Of a DNA stretch of 64,000 bases, positions 44,640 through 56,183 are shown one piece after another. Origin of the DNA: Cynocephalus volans (lineage: Eukaryota; Chordata; Mammalia; Dermoptera; Cynocephalidae); NCBI RefSeq assembly GCF_027409185.1, contig NC_084478.1, forward strand, positions 84,055,624 to 84,119,623, in the 5' to 3' direction. Under the pieces are notes generated by a model. It was not told the DNA's origin and did not search any database. It worked only from the letters and a program-made list of their open reading frames with translations. The stretch's first letter is position 1; the number at the start of each line of letters is the position of its first letter. A program made the translations under genes and the position numbers.

Positions 44640-44972
44640 CCCCTGATTTATTTGGCCTTTTGAAGACAGTGTAAGTGTGTAAGATATTAAACAATCAGCT
44701 TTGCATCATAGCTCTCCTGAGCTTTACCCTTCCAATGCTTCCCTGTAGTTTCCTGATACTGTCTTTTGTGACCTGATTTCTGTGAGAACTGAGTGCTGAT
44801 ATATTCCATGCATCGAAGAAGTTCTTGATGCCTTCCTGACTTTGAATCATAGTTAGCAGCTGCTCTGCCTAAACTCTTGGCAGAAGATGATAGATGTGAA
44901 AGGGGAAGATTGCTTTGAGGCCCACTGGCTGTGGAGTAAGTAATGGCCCTACATTTAGAGAAAGGTCCATTT
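44640..44972 (-). CDS. Candidate terminal coding exon of an unidentified gene
   Basis: On the minus strand a pyrimidine-rich acceptor (GCCTTCTGTTCTTTTAG) precedes 44972. From there one frame is open for 94 codons to a TAA at 44687-44689, and AATAAA follows at 44652-44647. The peptide is serine-rich then basic, with segments LPLSHLSSSAKSLGRAAANY, RHQELLRCMEYISTQFSQ and the end AQESYDAKLIV. It has only one internal Met, late, so it would need an upstream exon. I do not recognise it. The frame is closed just upstream of the acceptor, which fits an exon border. It could also be a chance open frame or the 3' end of a processed pseudogene (an A-rich stretch follows the AATAAA). No upstream exon was found. 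Confidence 0.3.
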
Positions 44973-46814
44973 CTAAAAGAACAGAAGGCAAGGCTTGTCC
45001 ATCATAAGACCATGTAGATAGTCAAATAAGCTTTCAAGAGAACCTTAAACAAGAGAATGTTTTAGAGAGAGAGTGGGATGGGATGCATTTTTCCATCAGT
45101 ACATATAAGATTTCATCATGAAACCCAGTGTGCATAGTCTTCCAGGCTGCTTCTTAGCTTCTGAGTGTGAGAAACAGTCCCTGACCCTAATAGATTTAGT
45201 CATGTCTAGTATTCTGTCATAGAAATGCTGACCACAATCCATTTAATATATGCTAAAAGTTTCACCTCAGTCAAAATTACCTAGCGGGTCTAAATGAATA
45301 GGTTTTGTTGTTGCTCTAAGTAGCTGGAGCAACACCTTCTCAGTGCCACTGGAGCAACAACACTGAATTGTTTGTGGCAGGCACCTCTTTTTTTACTCAG
45401 AAAGATTTCAGGAGGATAATTTAGTAGACATAACTATCCCTCTAGGAGCTTAATCCCTTGATATCTGTAAGATGCCTCTAACTCCCACTGATCTCTGTAA
45501 GATTTGGGGCTTTTATTGTCAACAGCTGAGCACTAGAGCACTGGCTGAAAAATGAAAAAATATCAATACTCTTAGGTATTATTATTATAAAGAAGCAGCA
45601 TTATTGTCCATATTCATTGATTCAGGCACTAGGACTGAAAGAAAGAAAGGCTGATTATAAATAAATGGGGAAATGGATGTAAACCATCTTAATGGCTGAG
45701 CTACCACTGAAGCTAAAGAAAGAAAGAAAGGATTGGCACATTATTTATCGGTTATCACTGTACCTGAACCCCTGTGTAAAAACACAGCATCTTTAGTACT
45801 AATCCTCAGGGTAATGTCATCTGTGAAACTTTACCACTATGGACAGTATTGTAATTAAACCTGAAAATCAAAATGACCCTTAAAGTCCTTAACAAAACCT
45901 ATGGTCCATAACTTAGGCTCATAGTTTTTCTTTCATCATAAAGGTAATGTATAAAGGCTAAAATAAAGCTAGGTAGCAGAGAAATGAATAAAAGTAATTA
46001 AAGAATTTTACCACAGTCTGGCATTAAAAGTCCTTAAAACACTCATTGTTATGTTTAATAAAGAAGGCTGATCTGATGTGATCTTCTCTATTAGCTGTGG
46101 TGCTTCCAGGAACCTCTGTGACAGAGAATAGGCTCTACACTATTGTTAAGTTCCCAATTTGAGGACCTTGGTCACAGTGTATTGCATCTCCCTCTCAAGT
46201 TTTAGATACCTGATACAGGGATGGTTCAAAGTTCAACAAATATTTAAATTGCTCTTTAGGGGAAAAGTATGATTAAATAAAAGCCTCCAAATTTTTTAAC
46301 CTTGATTTTCATGACATCATAGCAGAATTTTGTATAGATATGCTGCACATATACATGTTTATAAATGCACGTGCATGCAAGCAGCAAATGGAGTCTGATT
46401 CCCCTCAATACCAAAAAAAGACCCTAAGATGTGATTAAGAGTCTTCTGTAGGAATTAAAGACTCTAAGGAAGTCTTCTGAATTCCCTTTTACCTGACAAG
46501 ATGAATGAAAGATACATATTTTTACATTTAGAATTTCATGGATTGGGGGAGGGGAAATGAAGAAAGAAGGGGAAACTGATCTGAATTAATTGCTACCAAA
46601 TTGGAGTTCAGTCAGTAAATTAAGTAACTTGTAAAATCCTTAAACATCTGCACAGCAAGTATTTGATGGAATGTTTTCAATTGTGAAGCTTTTAATCCAA
46701 CATGGTGACTTATTTTGAAGATTAGAATGGTTCCCAACATTGAACTTTCTAAGCTTCATGGGAAATGGCGGGTCCTAGAAATGAAAAGAAAAAATTCACA
46801 AGTTAGCTGAACAA
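44973..46814. other. Single-copy intergenic sequence
   Basis: No gene or named repeat recognised. It includes short GAAA-type runs near 45640 and 45715. Confidence 0.45.
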
Positions 46815-47830
46815 CTGTAAGTATTCACATGCTAACAGTTATTTGACAATAATATGCAACCATTAAAATGTTTATGAAGAGTATGGGTAAGCATTGAAAT
46901 ATGTCAAATAAAAAAAGGCAAGATGCAAAATTATATATACAATGTTATAGTTATTTTTAACCCCAAAATTATATTTGGAACAAAACACTAAACTGTTGAA
47001 AGTGGTGGATTCATGGGTAATTTATTTTCATTTTCTCTACTTTCTACCTGTATTTTCCACATTTTCTTTATTAAATATATAATTTTCCAAAATATTTATT
47101 TTTTAAATCCACATGGAAATAACATGAGCTTTGAAATTGGGCAATTCTGAATTTGAATTATAGTTGTTGCCTCTTGCTATCTCCATGACTCTAGGGAAAT
47201 AATGTCAATAGACCTTACTTTCCTCATCTGTAAAATAGGCATAATAAGATCTACCTAAAGCAATATTTGGCACAGAGTAGGCCCTCACATAGCTATTATT
47301 AGTGTAAGCTTTCTGGAAACAATTTGGCCACACACATTGAGTCTTTAAGAAGTTCGTTTCAGTAATTTTGCTTCTAGGATTCTATTCTATGGAAATAATT
47401 ATGAATGAGGAAAAGATTTATGTGCAATGATATTATTCACGGCCTTATTCAAATCATGAAAAATTGGATAAAATCTTAATGTTGGACAGTAGAGAAATGG
47501 TTAAACAACAGTACCTTGATATAACAGGAATTTACTTTTTGTACTAATGAAAAAAGCAGAATTTGAGATCACAATAAGGTCTCAATGTTTAAGAAATATA
47601 TTCATAGAAAATACTGGAAAGGTTACAACAAAATGTTAACAAGAGTTCTCTTTAGGTGGTAGGATTATGGGTGATTTAATTTTCTTCATAGTTTTTTCTC
47701 TTTTCTATTATGAGTATGCTTAATACACCTTTAAAGTTAATTCTAATATTAATATGTATTATTGTTTTCTGATTATAAAAGCAATGCTTGTTCATCATAG
47801 AATACTTAGAAAATTTAGAAAGGGGTAGGA
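46815..47830 (+). mobile_element. Ancient L1-type 3' fragments with an inserted MIR
   Basis: 46815-47110 (ATGCAACCATTAAAATGTTT, GGTGGATTCATGGGTAATTT) and 47310-47830 (GAAAAATTGGATAAAATCTT, GGTGGTAGGATTATGGGTGA) match the old LINE 3' end also seen at 21510. They appear as two overlapping copies and not one split copy, because both include the final GGTGG...ATGGGT segment. Confidence 0.55.
47115..47300 (+). mobile_element. MIR SINE
   Basis: Order of MIR landmarks: CTTTGAAATTGGGCAATTCT, GACTCTAGGGAAATAATGTC, CCTCATCTGTAAAATAGGCA, then GGCACAGAGTAGGCCCTCAC. Confidence 0.85.
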
Positions 47831-47880
47831 AAAATAATGACGTATAATCTGAGACAGTTTTCTATTCCCCCTCCTTCTCA

Positions 47881-48560
47881 TTTATTTATTCAAGAAATAT
47901 TTATTGAATACTTACCATGAGACAGGCACTGTACTAAAATGTGAACAAGACATAGTTATTGCCCTCAAGGAGCTTACAATCTAGTGTGGGAGACAGACAG
48001 TAGACCATTACAACACAGAATAAAAGTCTCTTGTAACAATATTATGATAGCACCCAGAAGGGACATATAGCTCAGCTGTGGGGGGTCAATCAGTGGTACC
48101 CTGAATAAGTGATGTGGAAGCTGAAACCTGGAGAATAAATATTAATTAGCCAGCTGAATGGGGCTGGGGTGGAGAAGGTGGGGGTGGCTGAGGAAGCATC
48201 CCAGTCATGGGAAACAGCAGGGGCATGTTTGAGGGACTGCAGTAGAATGTGGTTCAAGCACAGAGTGTGGGGATAGTACTGGTGGATAGGAAGCTTCAGA
48301 GTTGAAAATCATGAGAGAGTAGCCTGGAGAGATGAGCAGGGGCCCGATCATGAAAGGGCTTGTTAACTGCGTTAAGGAGTTCAGACTATTCCGAGGTCAG
48401 TGGAGGAGCCATGAACGAATTTGAGTTTTTCATCATTCTAGTTGGAGTATGGAGAATGGACTGGAAGAGGGACAAGATTGGAGGCAGGGAGACCAAGTAA
48501 GAGACTATTGCAGTAATACGGATGACACGTGATCTAGGGGTTATGGTAATTAGAATAAAG
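47881..48560 (+). mobile_element. Ancient mammalian interspersed repeat
   Basis: TATTGAATACTTACCATGAG, GACAGGCACTGTACTAAAAT, GGAGCTTACAATCTAGTGTG, then GCAGGGAGACCAAGTAAGAG and CTATTGCAGTAATACGGATG follow a well-known mammalian repeat order; the family name is uncertain. The minus frame 48386-48709 overlaps it and is incidental. Confidence 0.6.
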
Positions 48561-48949
48561 TGCACAGCTTTCCCCTGGATATGTAGATATGTAGGAATTA
48601 TAGTTACAACCAACACACCTTGGTGATTAATTAGATGAGGGTGAGGGAGAAGGAGAGCAAAACAGTAAATGGGTTTTTTTTGGGGGGGGGGACTGAAGTT
48701 GAAAGTCACTTGGTCGTTCAGGTCTGGAGCTTAGGAAAGAGTTCTGGGCTGGAGACACATGTTCAGTAGTTATCAGCATATATATGGTCTTTAGCCAATA
48801 AGTGGATAGATTCCCTAAGGAATAAGTAGGATGATGGTTGGGAGAAAACGTAGCAAAGTTTGGGAAGACACTTTAAGAGACTTCTGGTGGTAGAGGGGAG
48901 GAAAGAAGGGTATATAAAGTTTGAGAGAAACATGAGAGAAGGATTTTTT
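48561..48949. other. Intergenic, nothing recognised
   Basis: Includes a T8G10 tract near 48674. No gene signal. Confidence 0.4.
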
Positions 48950-50009
48950 TTTTGCTTTAATTTTTTAATCTTAAAATTTAAATACATTAAAAATGATTTT
49001 GCTTGGTGTACAGCTTTTACACATGCATAGAATTTTGTAACTGTTATCACAGGACCTTCCCTGACTCCTAACCCTGTCAACCACTGATGTTTTTCTGTCC
49101 CTATATTTTTGCCTTTTCCAAAATGTCATGGAAATGTAATCATACAGTATGTAGCCTTTTGAGACTGCTTTTTTTCACTTACCATAATGCATTCAAGATT
49201 CATCTATGTTGTTGTATCAATAATTCATTCTTTTTTATTGTTGAGAAGTATAGTTTGTTTACTCATTCACACATTGAAGGATATTTGTTTTGTTTTCCAG
49301 TCTTGTGCTATTATGAATAGAGGTGCTATAAACATTCATATACAAATTTTTGTGTGAACACAGGTTTTCATTTCTCTAGGGGAAATATTCAGTAGTGGGA
49401 TTACTGAGTCACATGATGTTTGTTTAACTTTACAAATAACTGCCAAACTGTTTTTCAGAGTGGATTTACTATTTTGCATTCCCAGCAGAAATGTATGAGT
49501 TTTGATTTTTCTGCATCCTTATCAGCACTTGGTATCATCACAATATTTATTTTTTTTAATTTTACCCATTCCAGTATGGGCGATCTCCTTGTGGTTTTAA
49601 TTTGCATTTTCCTAATGGCTAGTGATGCTGAGCATCTTTTCTTGTGCTAAATTGTCATTTGCATTTCTTCTTTGATTAAATGTGCATTTATACCTTTGCT
49701 ACTTTTTTGTTCTGTTGGGTTTTTTTTCTTATTTTTGAGATTTTAGAGCACTTTTCATATTAAGGATATTTTCTTCCAGTCAGTGGCTTGTTTTTTTATT
49801 CTCTTAACAGTGTTCTTTGCAGAGGAAACATTTTTAATTTTTTTGATGCCCAATTTGTATTTTTTTCTTTTGTGTATCTTATTTTTGATGACATATTTAA
49901 GAACTCTTTGCCTAACTCAAGGTGATGAAGATTTTCTCCTATGTTTTCTTCTAAGAGTTTTACAGTTTTACAGTTTACATTTAGGTCTATGATCCATTTT
50001 AAGTTCATT
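48950..50009 (-). mobile_element. Old L1, minus strand, left part
   Basis: Antisense L1 3'UTR (TTTTTGCTTTAATTTTTTAA) then antisense ORF2 (GAGTGGATTTACTATTTTGC, GATCCATTTTAAGTTCATTT). It is interrupted at about 50009 by a younger inverted L1 and continues at 51190 (TTTTTGTATATGTTGTGAGG). Confidence 0.82.
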
Positions 50010-51189
50010 TTTTAAAAATTAAAAAACAATTTAATTTATCAATACACAATGTAGTTGATTTTCCTGGCCCTTTACTGATTCCTCTCTTCCCTGCCCCCTG
50101 CCTTTCCCACTCCCATCAATATCATATCTGTTCACTTATCTTAACAAGTTAAAGAATTATTGTGATGGTTGTGTCTTTTTTCTCCCATTTGTTTGTTTGT
50201 TTGCTTGTTTGTTTATTTATTTATATTAGCTCCCACACATAAATGAGAACATTCAGTATTTCTCTTTCTGTGCCTGGCTTTTACCTCTCGCCATATACCA
50301 AAATCAACTCAAAATGGATTAAAGAATTAAATGTATGTCCTGAAACTATAAAACTCCTAAAAGAAAAAATAGAGGAAACACTTCAGGAAGTAAGATTGGA
50401 CATAGACTTTATCAATATAACCCCAAAAGCACAGGCAACCAAAGGAAAAATAAACAAATGGGATTATATTAAACTAAAAAGCTCTGCACAGCAAAAGAAA
50501 CAATTAACAGAGTGAAAAGACAACCAACAGAGTGGGATTAAATATTTGCAAAATACACATCTGACAAAGGATTAATATCCGGAATATACAAGGAACTCAA
50601 ACAGCTTAACGGCAAAAAACCCCAAGTAACCCAATTAAAAAATGGGCAAAGAAGCTGAATAAGCATTTCTCAAAGGAAGATATACGAATGGCCAACAGAC
50701 ACATGAAAAAATGTTCAACATCACTCAGCATTTGAGACATGTAAATCAAAACCACATTGAGATATCATTTCGCTCCAGTTAGGCTGGCTAATACCCCAAA
50801 GACTGAGAATAATAAATGCTAGCAAGGATGCAGAGAAAAAGGAACCCTCCTCCACTGTTGGTGGGACTGTAAAATGGTGTAGCCATTATGGAAAATGGTA
50901 TGGAGTTTCCTTAAACAACTACAGATAGATCTGCCATATGACCCAGCTATCCCACTGCTGGGTATATACCCAAAGGAATGGAAATCATCACATCAAAGGG
51001 ATACCTGTACTCCCATGTTTATTGCAGCTCTATGTACAATAGCCAAGAGTTGGAACCAGCCTAAATGCCCATTACTAGATAAGTGGATAAGGAAAATGTG
51101 GTATATCTACACAATGGAATATTACCCTGCTGTACAAATGAATGAAATACTATGATTCACAGCAACCTGGATGAACTTAGAGAAGCTTA
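50010..51189 (-). mobile_element. 5'-inverted (twin-primed) L1 inserted in an older L1
   Basis: 50010-50280 is an L1 3'UTR in antisense, ending at the reverse of AAGCCAGGCACAGAAAGAG. 50281-51189 is L1 ORF2 in sense (frames 50243-50515 and 50895-51155), running up to GATGAACTTAGAGAAGCTTA, about 20 bases short of where the antisense part begins. The target is the old L1, whose TTCATTTTT occurs on both sides. It is older than the copies at 17854 and 56184 because its frames are broken. Confidence 0.85.
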
Positions 51190-51845
51190 TGTTACATTCA
51201 TTTTTGTATATGTTGTGAGGTGTATATGGTGTGAGGATGTCCTGTTGTCCCAGCACCATTTGTTGCAATGACTGTATGTTCTCTATTGAGTTGCCATTAC
51301 TCCTTTGTAGAGAAATCAGTTAACCACTTTATGTGGGTCTATTTCTGTATTTTCTTATTTTATTTTTTATCCTATTCCATTACTTTATGAGTCTACCTTT
51401 TTGCCAATACCACACTGCCTGGACTACTATGGCTTTACAGTATGTCTTAAAATTGGATAGTTTGAGTCCTCCAACTTTGTTTTTCTTATTCAGAATTGTT
51501 TTGGCTATTCTAGATCTTTATTTTTCCATATAAATTTTAGAATCAGCTTATATTTTAGAATCAGCCTATATCTACAAAAAAATCCTGGTGGAATTTTAGT
51601 TGGGATTGCATTAAATCTGAATATCAATTTGGAGAGAATTGATATCTTAATTACATTGAGTCTTCTCACCCATGAACATGGTATGTCTCTCCATTAATTT
51701 AGGTATTCTTTAGCCTCTTTCATCAGTGTTTTGTAGGTTCAACATGTATAACAAATCTGTATATGATTTGTTAGATTTATACCTAGCTACTTAATTTTTT
51801 GAAGTTATTATAAATGGTATTGTGTTTTTAATTTTGGGTTCCCAA
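51190..51845 (-). mobile_element. Old L1, minus strand, right part
   Basis: Continues the element of 48950-50009: TCCTGTTGTCCCAGCACCAT, GGTTCAACATGTATAACA and CTTTTTGCCAATACCACACT are antisense ORF2 phrases. Confidence 0.8.
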
Positions 51846-52668
51846 ATGTGCATTGCTATTCATCAGTAAATGGACACTTGGGTTATCTCCATTTTTGGCT
51901 ACTATGAATAATGGTATGAACATTCATGTATAAGTTCTTGTGTGGACATATGTTTTTGGTTTTTTTGGTTATATACCTAGGAGTAGACTTGCTTGGTCAT
52001 ATGGTAATTCTATTTTTAACATTTTAAGAAACTGCCAAACCATTTTCCAAAGTGACTGCACCATTTTACATTCTTACCAGCAATGTATGAAGGTTCTGAT
52101 TTCTCCACATCCTCACCAACACTAATATTATCCATCTTTTGGATTATAGCCAGTCTAGTGGATATTAAGTGGCCTCTCATTGTGGTTTTGATTTGCACTT
52201 CTCTAATGGCTAATTATGTTGAGCATCTTTTCATGTGTTTATTGGTCATTTGTGTATCTTCTTTGGAGATATGGTCATTGCCCATTAAAAAAAATTTGGT
52301 TGTTTTTCTTTTTATTACTGAATTGTGAAACTTCTTTATATATTAACATAAAAATCTCTTATTATTTGATTTACAAATATTTTCTCCCCAAAGACCACAT
52401 ATTATATGATACCATTTATATAAAATGTCCAGAATAGGCAGATCTATAGCAATAGAAAATAGATTAGTGATTTCCTAGGAGTGGGAGTGGGATGGATTGT
52501 TAATGACTGCTAATGTGCATGGGGTTTCTTTTTGGGGTAGTGAAAATGCCTTAAAATTGATTTTGGTGATGGTTGTACAACTTTGTGACTATACTAAAAA
52601 CCACTGATTTGTACAGTTTAAGTGGTCAAATTATATGGTATGTAAATTGTATCTCAGTAAAGCTGATT
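51846..52668 (+). mobile_element. Old L1 with probable 5' inversion
   Basis: 51846-52395 is antisense L1 ORF2 3' sequence (GGACATATGTTTTTGG, GTGACTGCACCATTTTACAT). 52396-52668 is L1M 3'UTR in sense (AAAGACCACATATTATATGA, GGTGATGGTTGTACAACTTT, CTCAGTAAAGCTGATT). In the parent order the second follows the first with roughly 120 bases missing, so a twin-priming product is likely. Target duplication not found. Confidence 0.65.
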
Positions 52669-52683
52669 AAAAATGTACTTTTA

Positions 52684-52822
52684 GGGCCGACCCCATGGTG
52701 CACTCGGGAGAGTGCGGCGCTGGGAGCGCAGCAGTGCTCCTGCTGCGGGTTCGGATCCTATATACGGATGGCCGGTGCGCTCACTGGCTGAGCACGGTGT
52801 GGCCGGTCACAAAAATGACAAA
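52684..52822 (+). mobile_element. tRNA-derived t-SINE, intermediate form
   Basis: GGGCCGACCCCATGGTGCAC, GGAGAGTGCGGCGCTGGGAG, B box GGTTCGGATCC, CTATATACGGATGGCC, GCTGAGCACGGTGTGGCCGG then an A-rich tail. The duplication AAAAATGTACTTTTA is at 52669-52683 and 52823-52837. It keeps CGGTGTGG but not the second tRNA-like half. Confidence 0.93.
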
Positions 52823-52837
52823 AAAAATGTACTTTTA

Positions 52838-53512
52838 CATTTAAACTGCACTCATACAGCTTTTTCACGTAACCCTATTAATTATTCTTTTCAATGATTG
52901 CACAATATTTTATAATGCTGTATCAATTTATTTCACCATTTATTGCTAGATATTTAGTTTTGATTCAAATTTTATGCTATTATAATAAGTTGATGACAAA
53001 TAGTTGTACAGATCTCTATTTCATTAAAATTCATTCCTAAAATGGAGTCATTACCAGATAAAATTATATGAATATTTTAAGGTTTTCATACATGTTGCCA
53101 AATTGCCTTTGAGAAATTATCTACAAATTTAAACTTACATCAGGAATGTATAAGAAAACCTGTTTCAACATGTCCTTGCCAACACTAGGTACTACAATTT
53201 GTAAAAATTGACTGATTTATTTTAATTTGTATTTCTTTATAGTGAAGTTGAATAATTTTCATGTTTATTCTTCACTTTAATTTTTATTTTGCTGTTTGAT
53301 TGTTTGCATCCTTTGCCCATTTTCTAACTGCTGTGTTTTTCCTTTGCTTACTGATTTTCAAGAGCTTTGTAAATCAGGGATGTTAAATTTTTTGTATTGT
53401 ATATTTTGCAAATGTTTTTCCAAGTTTGCCTTTTCATTTCGAAGAAAATATCAATGCATTTTTTGTGTAAATATTATGGCAACAATTACTTTTTTATATA
53501 CAAATATTTGAG
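52838..53512 (-). mobile_element. Old L1 fragment, minus strand
   Basis: Antisense L1 3' phrases: ATTTATTGCTAGATATTTAG, GTTGCCAAATTGCCTTTGAG, GTCCTTGCCAACACTAGGTA and TTTGCCCATTTTCTAACTGC. It is highly diverged. Confidence 0.7.
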
Positions 53513-54965
53513 ACAGAATAAAAAATGTTGGAAGGCAGCCCCCTCCACGCAGAAGCAGACAAGAGAGTAATGCCCAGGGTCCTAGGCAAGAGCCAAGGGC
53601 CACCCCCTCCACTTGGAAGCAGGCAAGAGAGCACACCAAAAACACTTCTGTGCAGATGGCCCACCAGAGCCATTGCCACAGCTACAGCTGCTGCAAAAGT
53701 GGCTTGACGCCACAGCAGTAGCCACAGCCACCATGCAGGCAACCTGCCAGACACTCGACTGCATTGACACAAGGAGAATCACCAATGAAAACCAGAAAAA
53801 GAAGAGGATATGTCTCTCCTCAAAGCCCACTCCAGAATAATAGAAGAAACAACTGCTCTACCAGATCACCGGATACCAATGCAGAGATATTAGAAATACA
53901 AAAACTCAAGAAAATATGAGACACCACCAAAAGAATACAGTAACTCTCAAAAACCAGACCCTATAGAGCAGAAAACCCTTGAAATGACAGAAAAAGAATT
54001 CCAAACAACAATCTTAAGGAAACTCACTGAGAAACAAGAAGACTCAGTTAGACAACATAATGAAATGAGAGAAGAAATCTAAGATATGAAAGAGGAAATT
54101 TACAAAGAGACTAATACCTTAAAAAAGAATGTAGTAGAACTCACGGAACTGAAAAATTCACTCAACTAAATAAAAAACACAATGAATAGCTTAAGCAGCA
54201 GGCTAGAAAAGCAGAAGAAAGAATTTCTGATCTTGAAGATAGACTTTTCAAATAACCCAGGCAGACAAAAAAATGAAAAAAAGAATTTTAAAAACTGAAT
54301 ACAATCTAAGAGAGCTAGCAGACAACCTTAAGTGCACAAACATTTGAATCATGGTTGTTCCAGAAGGGGAGGAGGAAGGAAAAGGCATGGAAAACCTATT
54401 CAATGAAATAATAACAAAAAACTTCCCAGGTATAGGGAGAGATGCAGACCTTCAGATCCAGGAAGTTCAAAGATCCCCAAACACATTCAACCCAAAAAGA
54501 TCCTCTCCAAGACACATTATAGTCAAACTGGCAAAACTCAAAGACAAAGAGAGAATCTTAAAAGAAGCAAGAGAAAAGCATCAAGTCACCTATAAGGGAG
54601 CCCTTATCAGATTAACAGCATAATTCTCAACAGAAACTCTACAGGCCAGAAGAATAAAATGGGTTGATATATTCAAAATACTAAAAGAAAAAAACCTGTC
54701 AGCCAAGAACACTATGCTCAGCAAGGCTATCTTTCAGAAATGAGGGGAAAATAGTGTATTTTCCAGACAAACAAAAACTGCAGGAGTTCACTACCACACA
54801 ACCAGCCCTACAAGAAATCCTCAAGGGAGTCCTGCATCTAGAATTTGAAAAATGATAATCACTACCACGAATACACAGGCCAGAACAAAAACCATTGATA
54901 CAACAAAAATGCAAACAAGAAAGAGAAAGAAACTAAATCTTACACCACCACAAAAAACCATAATG
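53513..54965 (+). mobile_element. L1 5' portion: 5'UTR and ORF1 in sense, disrupted
   Basis: About 53520-53790 is a C-rich 5'UTR (AGCCCCCTCCACGCAGAAGC recurring as GGCCACCCCCTCCACTTGGA, period about 70). ORF1 follows with stops. The frame 54351-54623 encodes the RRM/C-terminal region (VVPEGEEEGKGMENLFNEII, RSPNTFNPKRSSPRHIIVKL). Related to, but older than, ORF1 at 7148-7867. Confidence 0.82.
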
Positions 54966-55520
54966 ACAAAGTAATAATGACCCTGCTTTATTTCTGATTT
55001 TAGTAATTTCTGTATTCTCTCTTTTTTTCTTGGTCTAGATAAAGGCTTGCAAATTTTGTTGATCTTTTTAAAGAATCAACTTTTGGTATTGTTGATTTTC
55101 TCTCTTGTTTTTTAATTCCCTATTTCATATATTTCTGTTGTAATCTTTGTTATTTCCTACTTACATTTGCTTTTGGTTTAGTTTGCTCTTCTTTTTCTAT
55201 TAAGGGAGAAGTTTACATTACTGATTTGAGATTTTTCTTATTTTTAATATAGGTGTTTACAAGTATAAATTTTCCTCTAAGCACAGCATGAGCCCTGCAT
55301 CCTACAAATTTTGATATGTTGAGCTTTGATTTTTATTTCAAAGTACTCTCTAATTTCCTGGTGATTTTTCTCTTTTACCCATTGTTTATTTAGGAGAATG
55401 TTAATTTCCACACATATATGAATTTTCTAAGTTTCCTTCTGATATTGTGGTCAGAGCACATATTTTCTATAATCTTAGTCTTTTTAAATGTATTAAGACT
55501 TGTTTTCTGACCAAAAATAA
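54966..55520 (-). mobile_element. Old L1 ORF2 fragment, minus strand
   Basis: CTTGGTCTAGATAAAGGCTT, GATCTTTTTAAAGAATCAAC and TGTGGTCAGAGCACATATTT are antisense L1 ORF2 landmarks near the endonuclease-RT border. It directly abuts the sense ORF1 fragment, so the pair may be one inverted copy. Confidence 0.7.
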
Positions 55521-56167
55521 ATAAGTTAATTAATTAATTTAAAAAATTTAAAAGTTAGCATTTATTAATTCTAAGATGTAAACACATGGGTATTCACTTT
55601 AATCTTCATCCTTTAATTTAAAAAATTTTCAAAAGAAAATAATAGAAATATGTATAAGATACCTAATAATTTGGACATACATAACTTATTCAACCATTCT
55701 CCTACTGATAGACATTCAGGTTGTTTCAGTTTGGAGCTTTTGCAAATATCACTGAAGTAATTATTTACATACATTTAAAACAATTCTTGTTTTGATAAGT
55801 TTCAAAATGCTTCTCCCAGTCTTCCCTCCTGTGTTCCCAAACATTTTTCCATTACTATCAGAACATGACTTTTTTATTCCCACAAAACTAATCAGTTAAT
55901 TAAATTATTTGTACAGAGTGCTCTGGAAAAGGCATTGCATAAGGGCAATTTTGCTTATCTGTGGAAGCACATCAAAAATGTGTTTCATTGTTCAATTGTC
56001 ACTCAAGACGTTCTGGAAAAAAAGTGTTACACGGTCATATAAATTTGGGAAATAACTTATTCCACTTTTGGGGATTCACAAAGTTCCTTAGCATACCAAA
56101 AGTCCTGACAAGTACTATAGTGAAGACAAGGTTCCATAATATGCACAAAATAAATAATTCAACAGTC
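55521..56167. other. Low-complexity and weak L1-like sequence
   Basis: A TTAATTAATTAATTTAAAA run. 55690-55760 has a weak antisense L1 3' match (CAACCATTCTCCTACTGATA). No gene is seen; the plus frame 55961-56173 is unrecognised and runs up to the L1 insertion site. Confidence 0.45.
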
Positions 56168-56183
56168 AAATAAGTTCAGGGGC

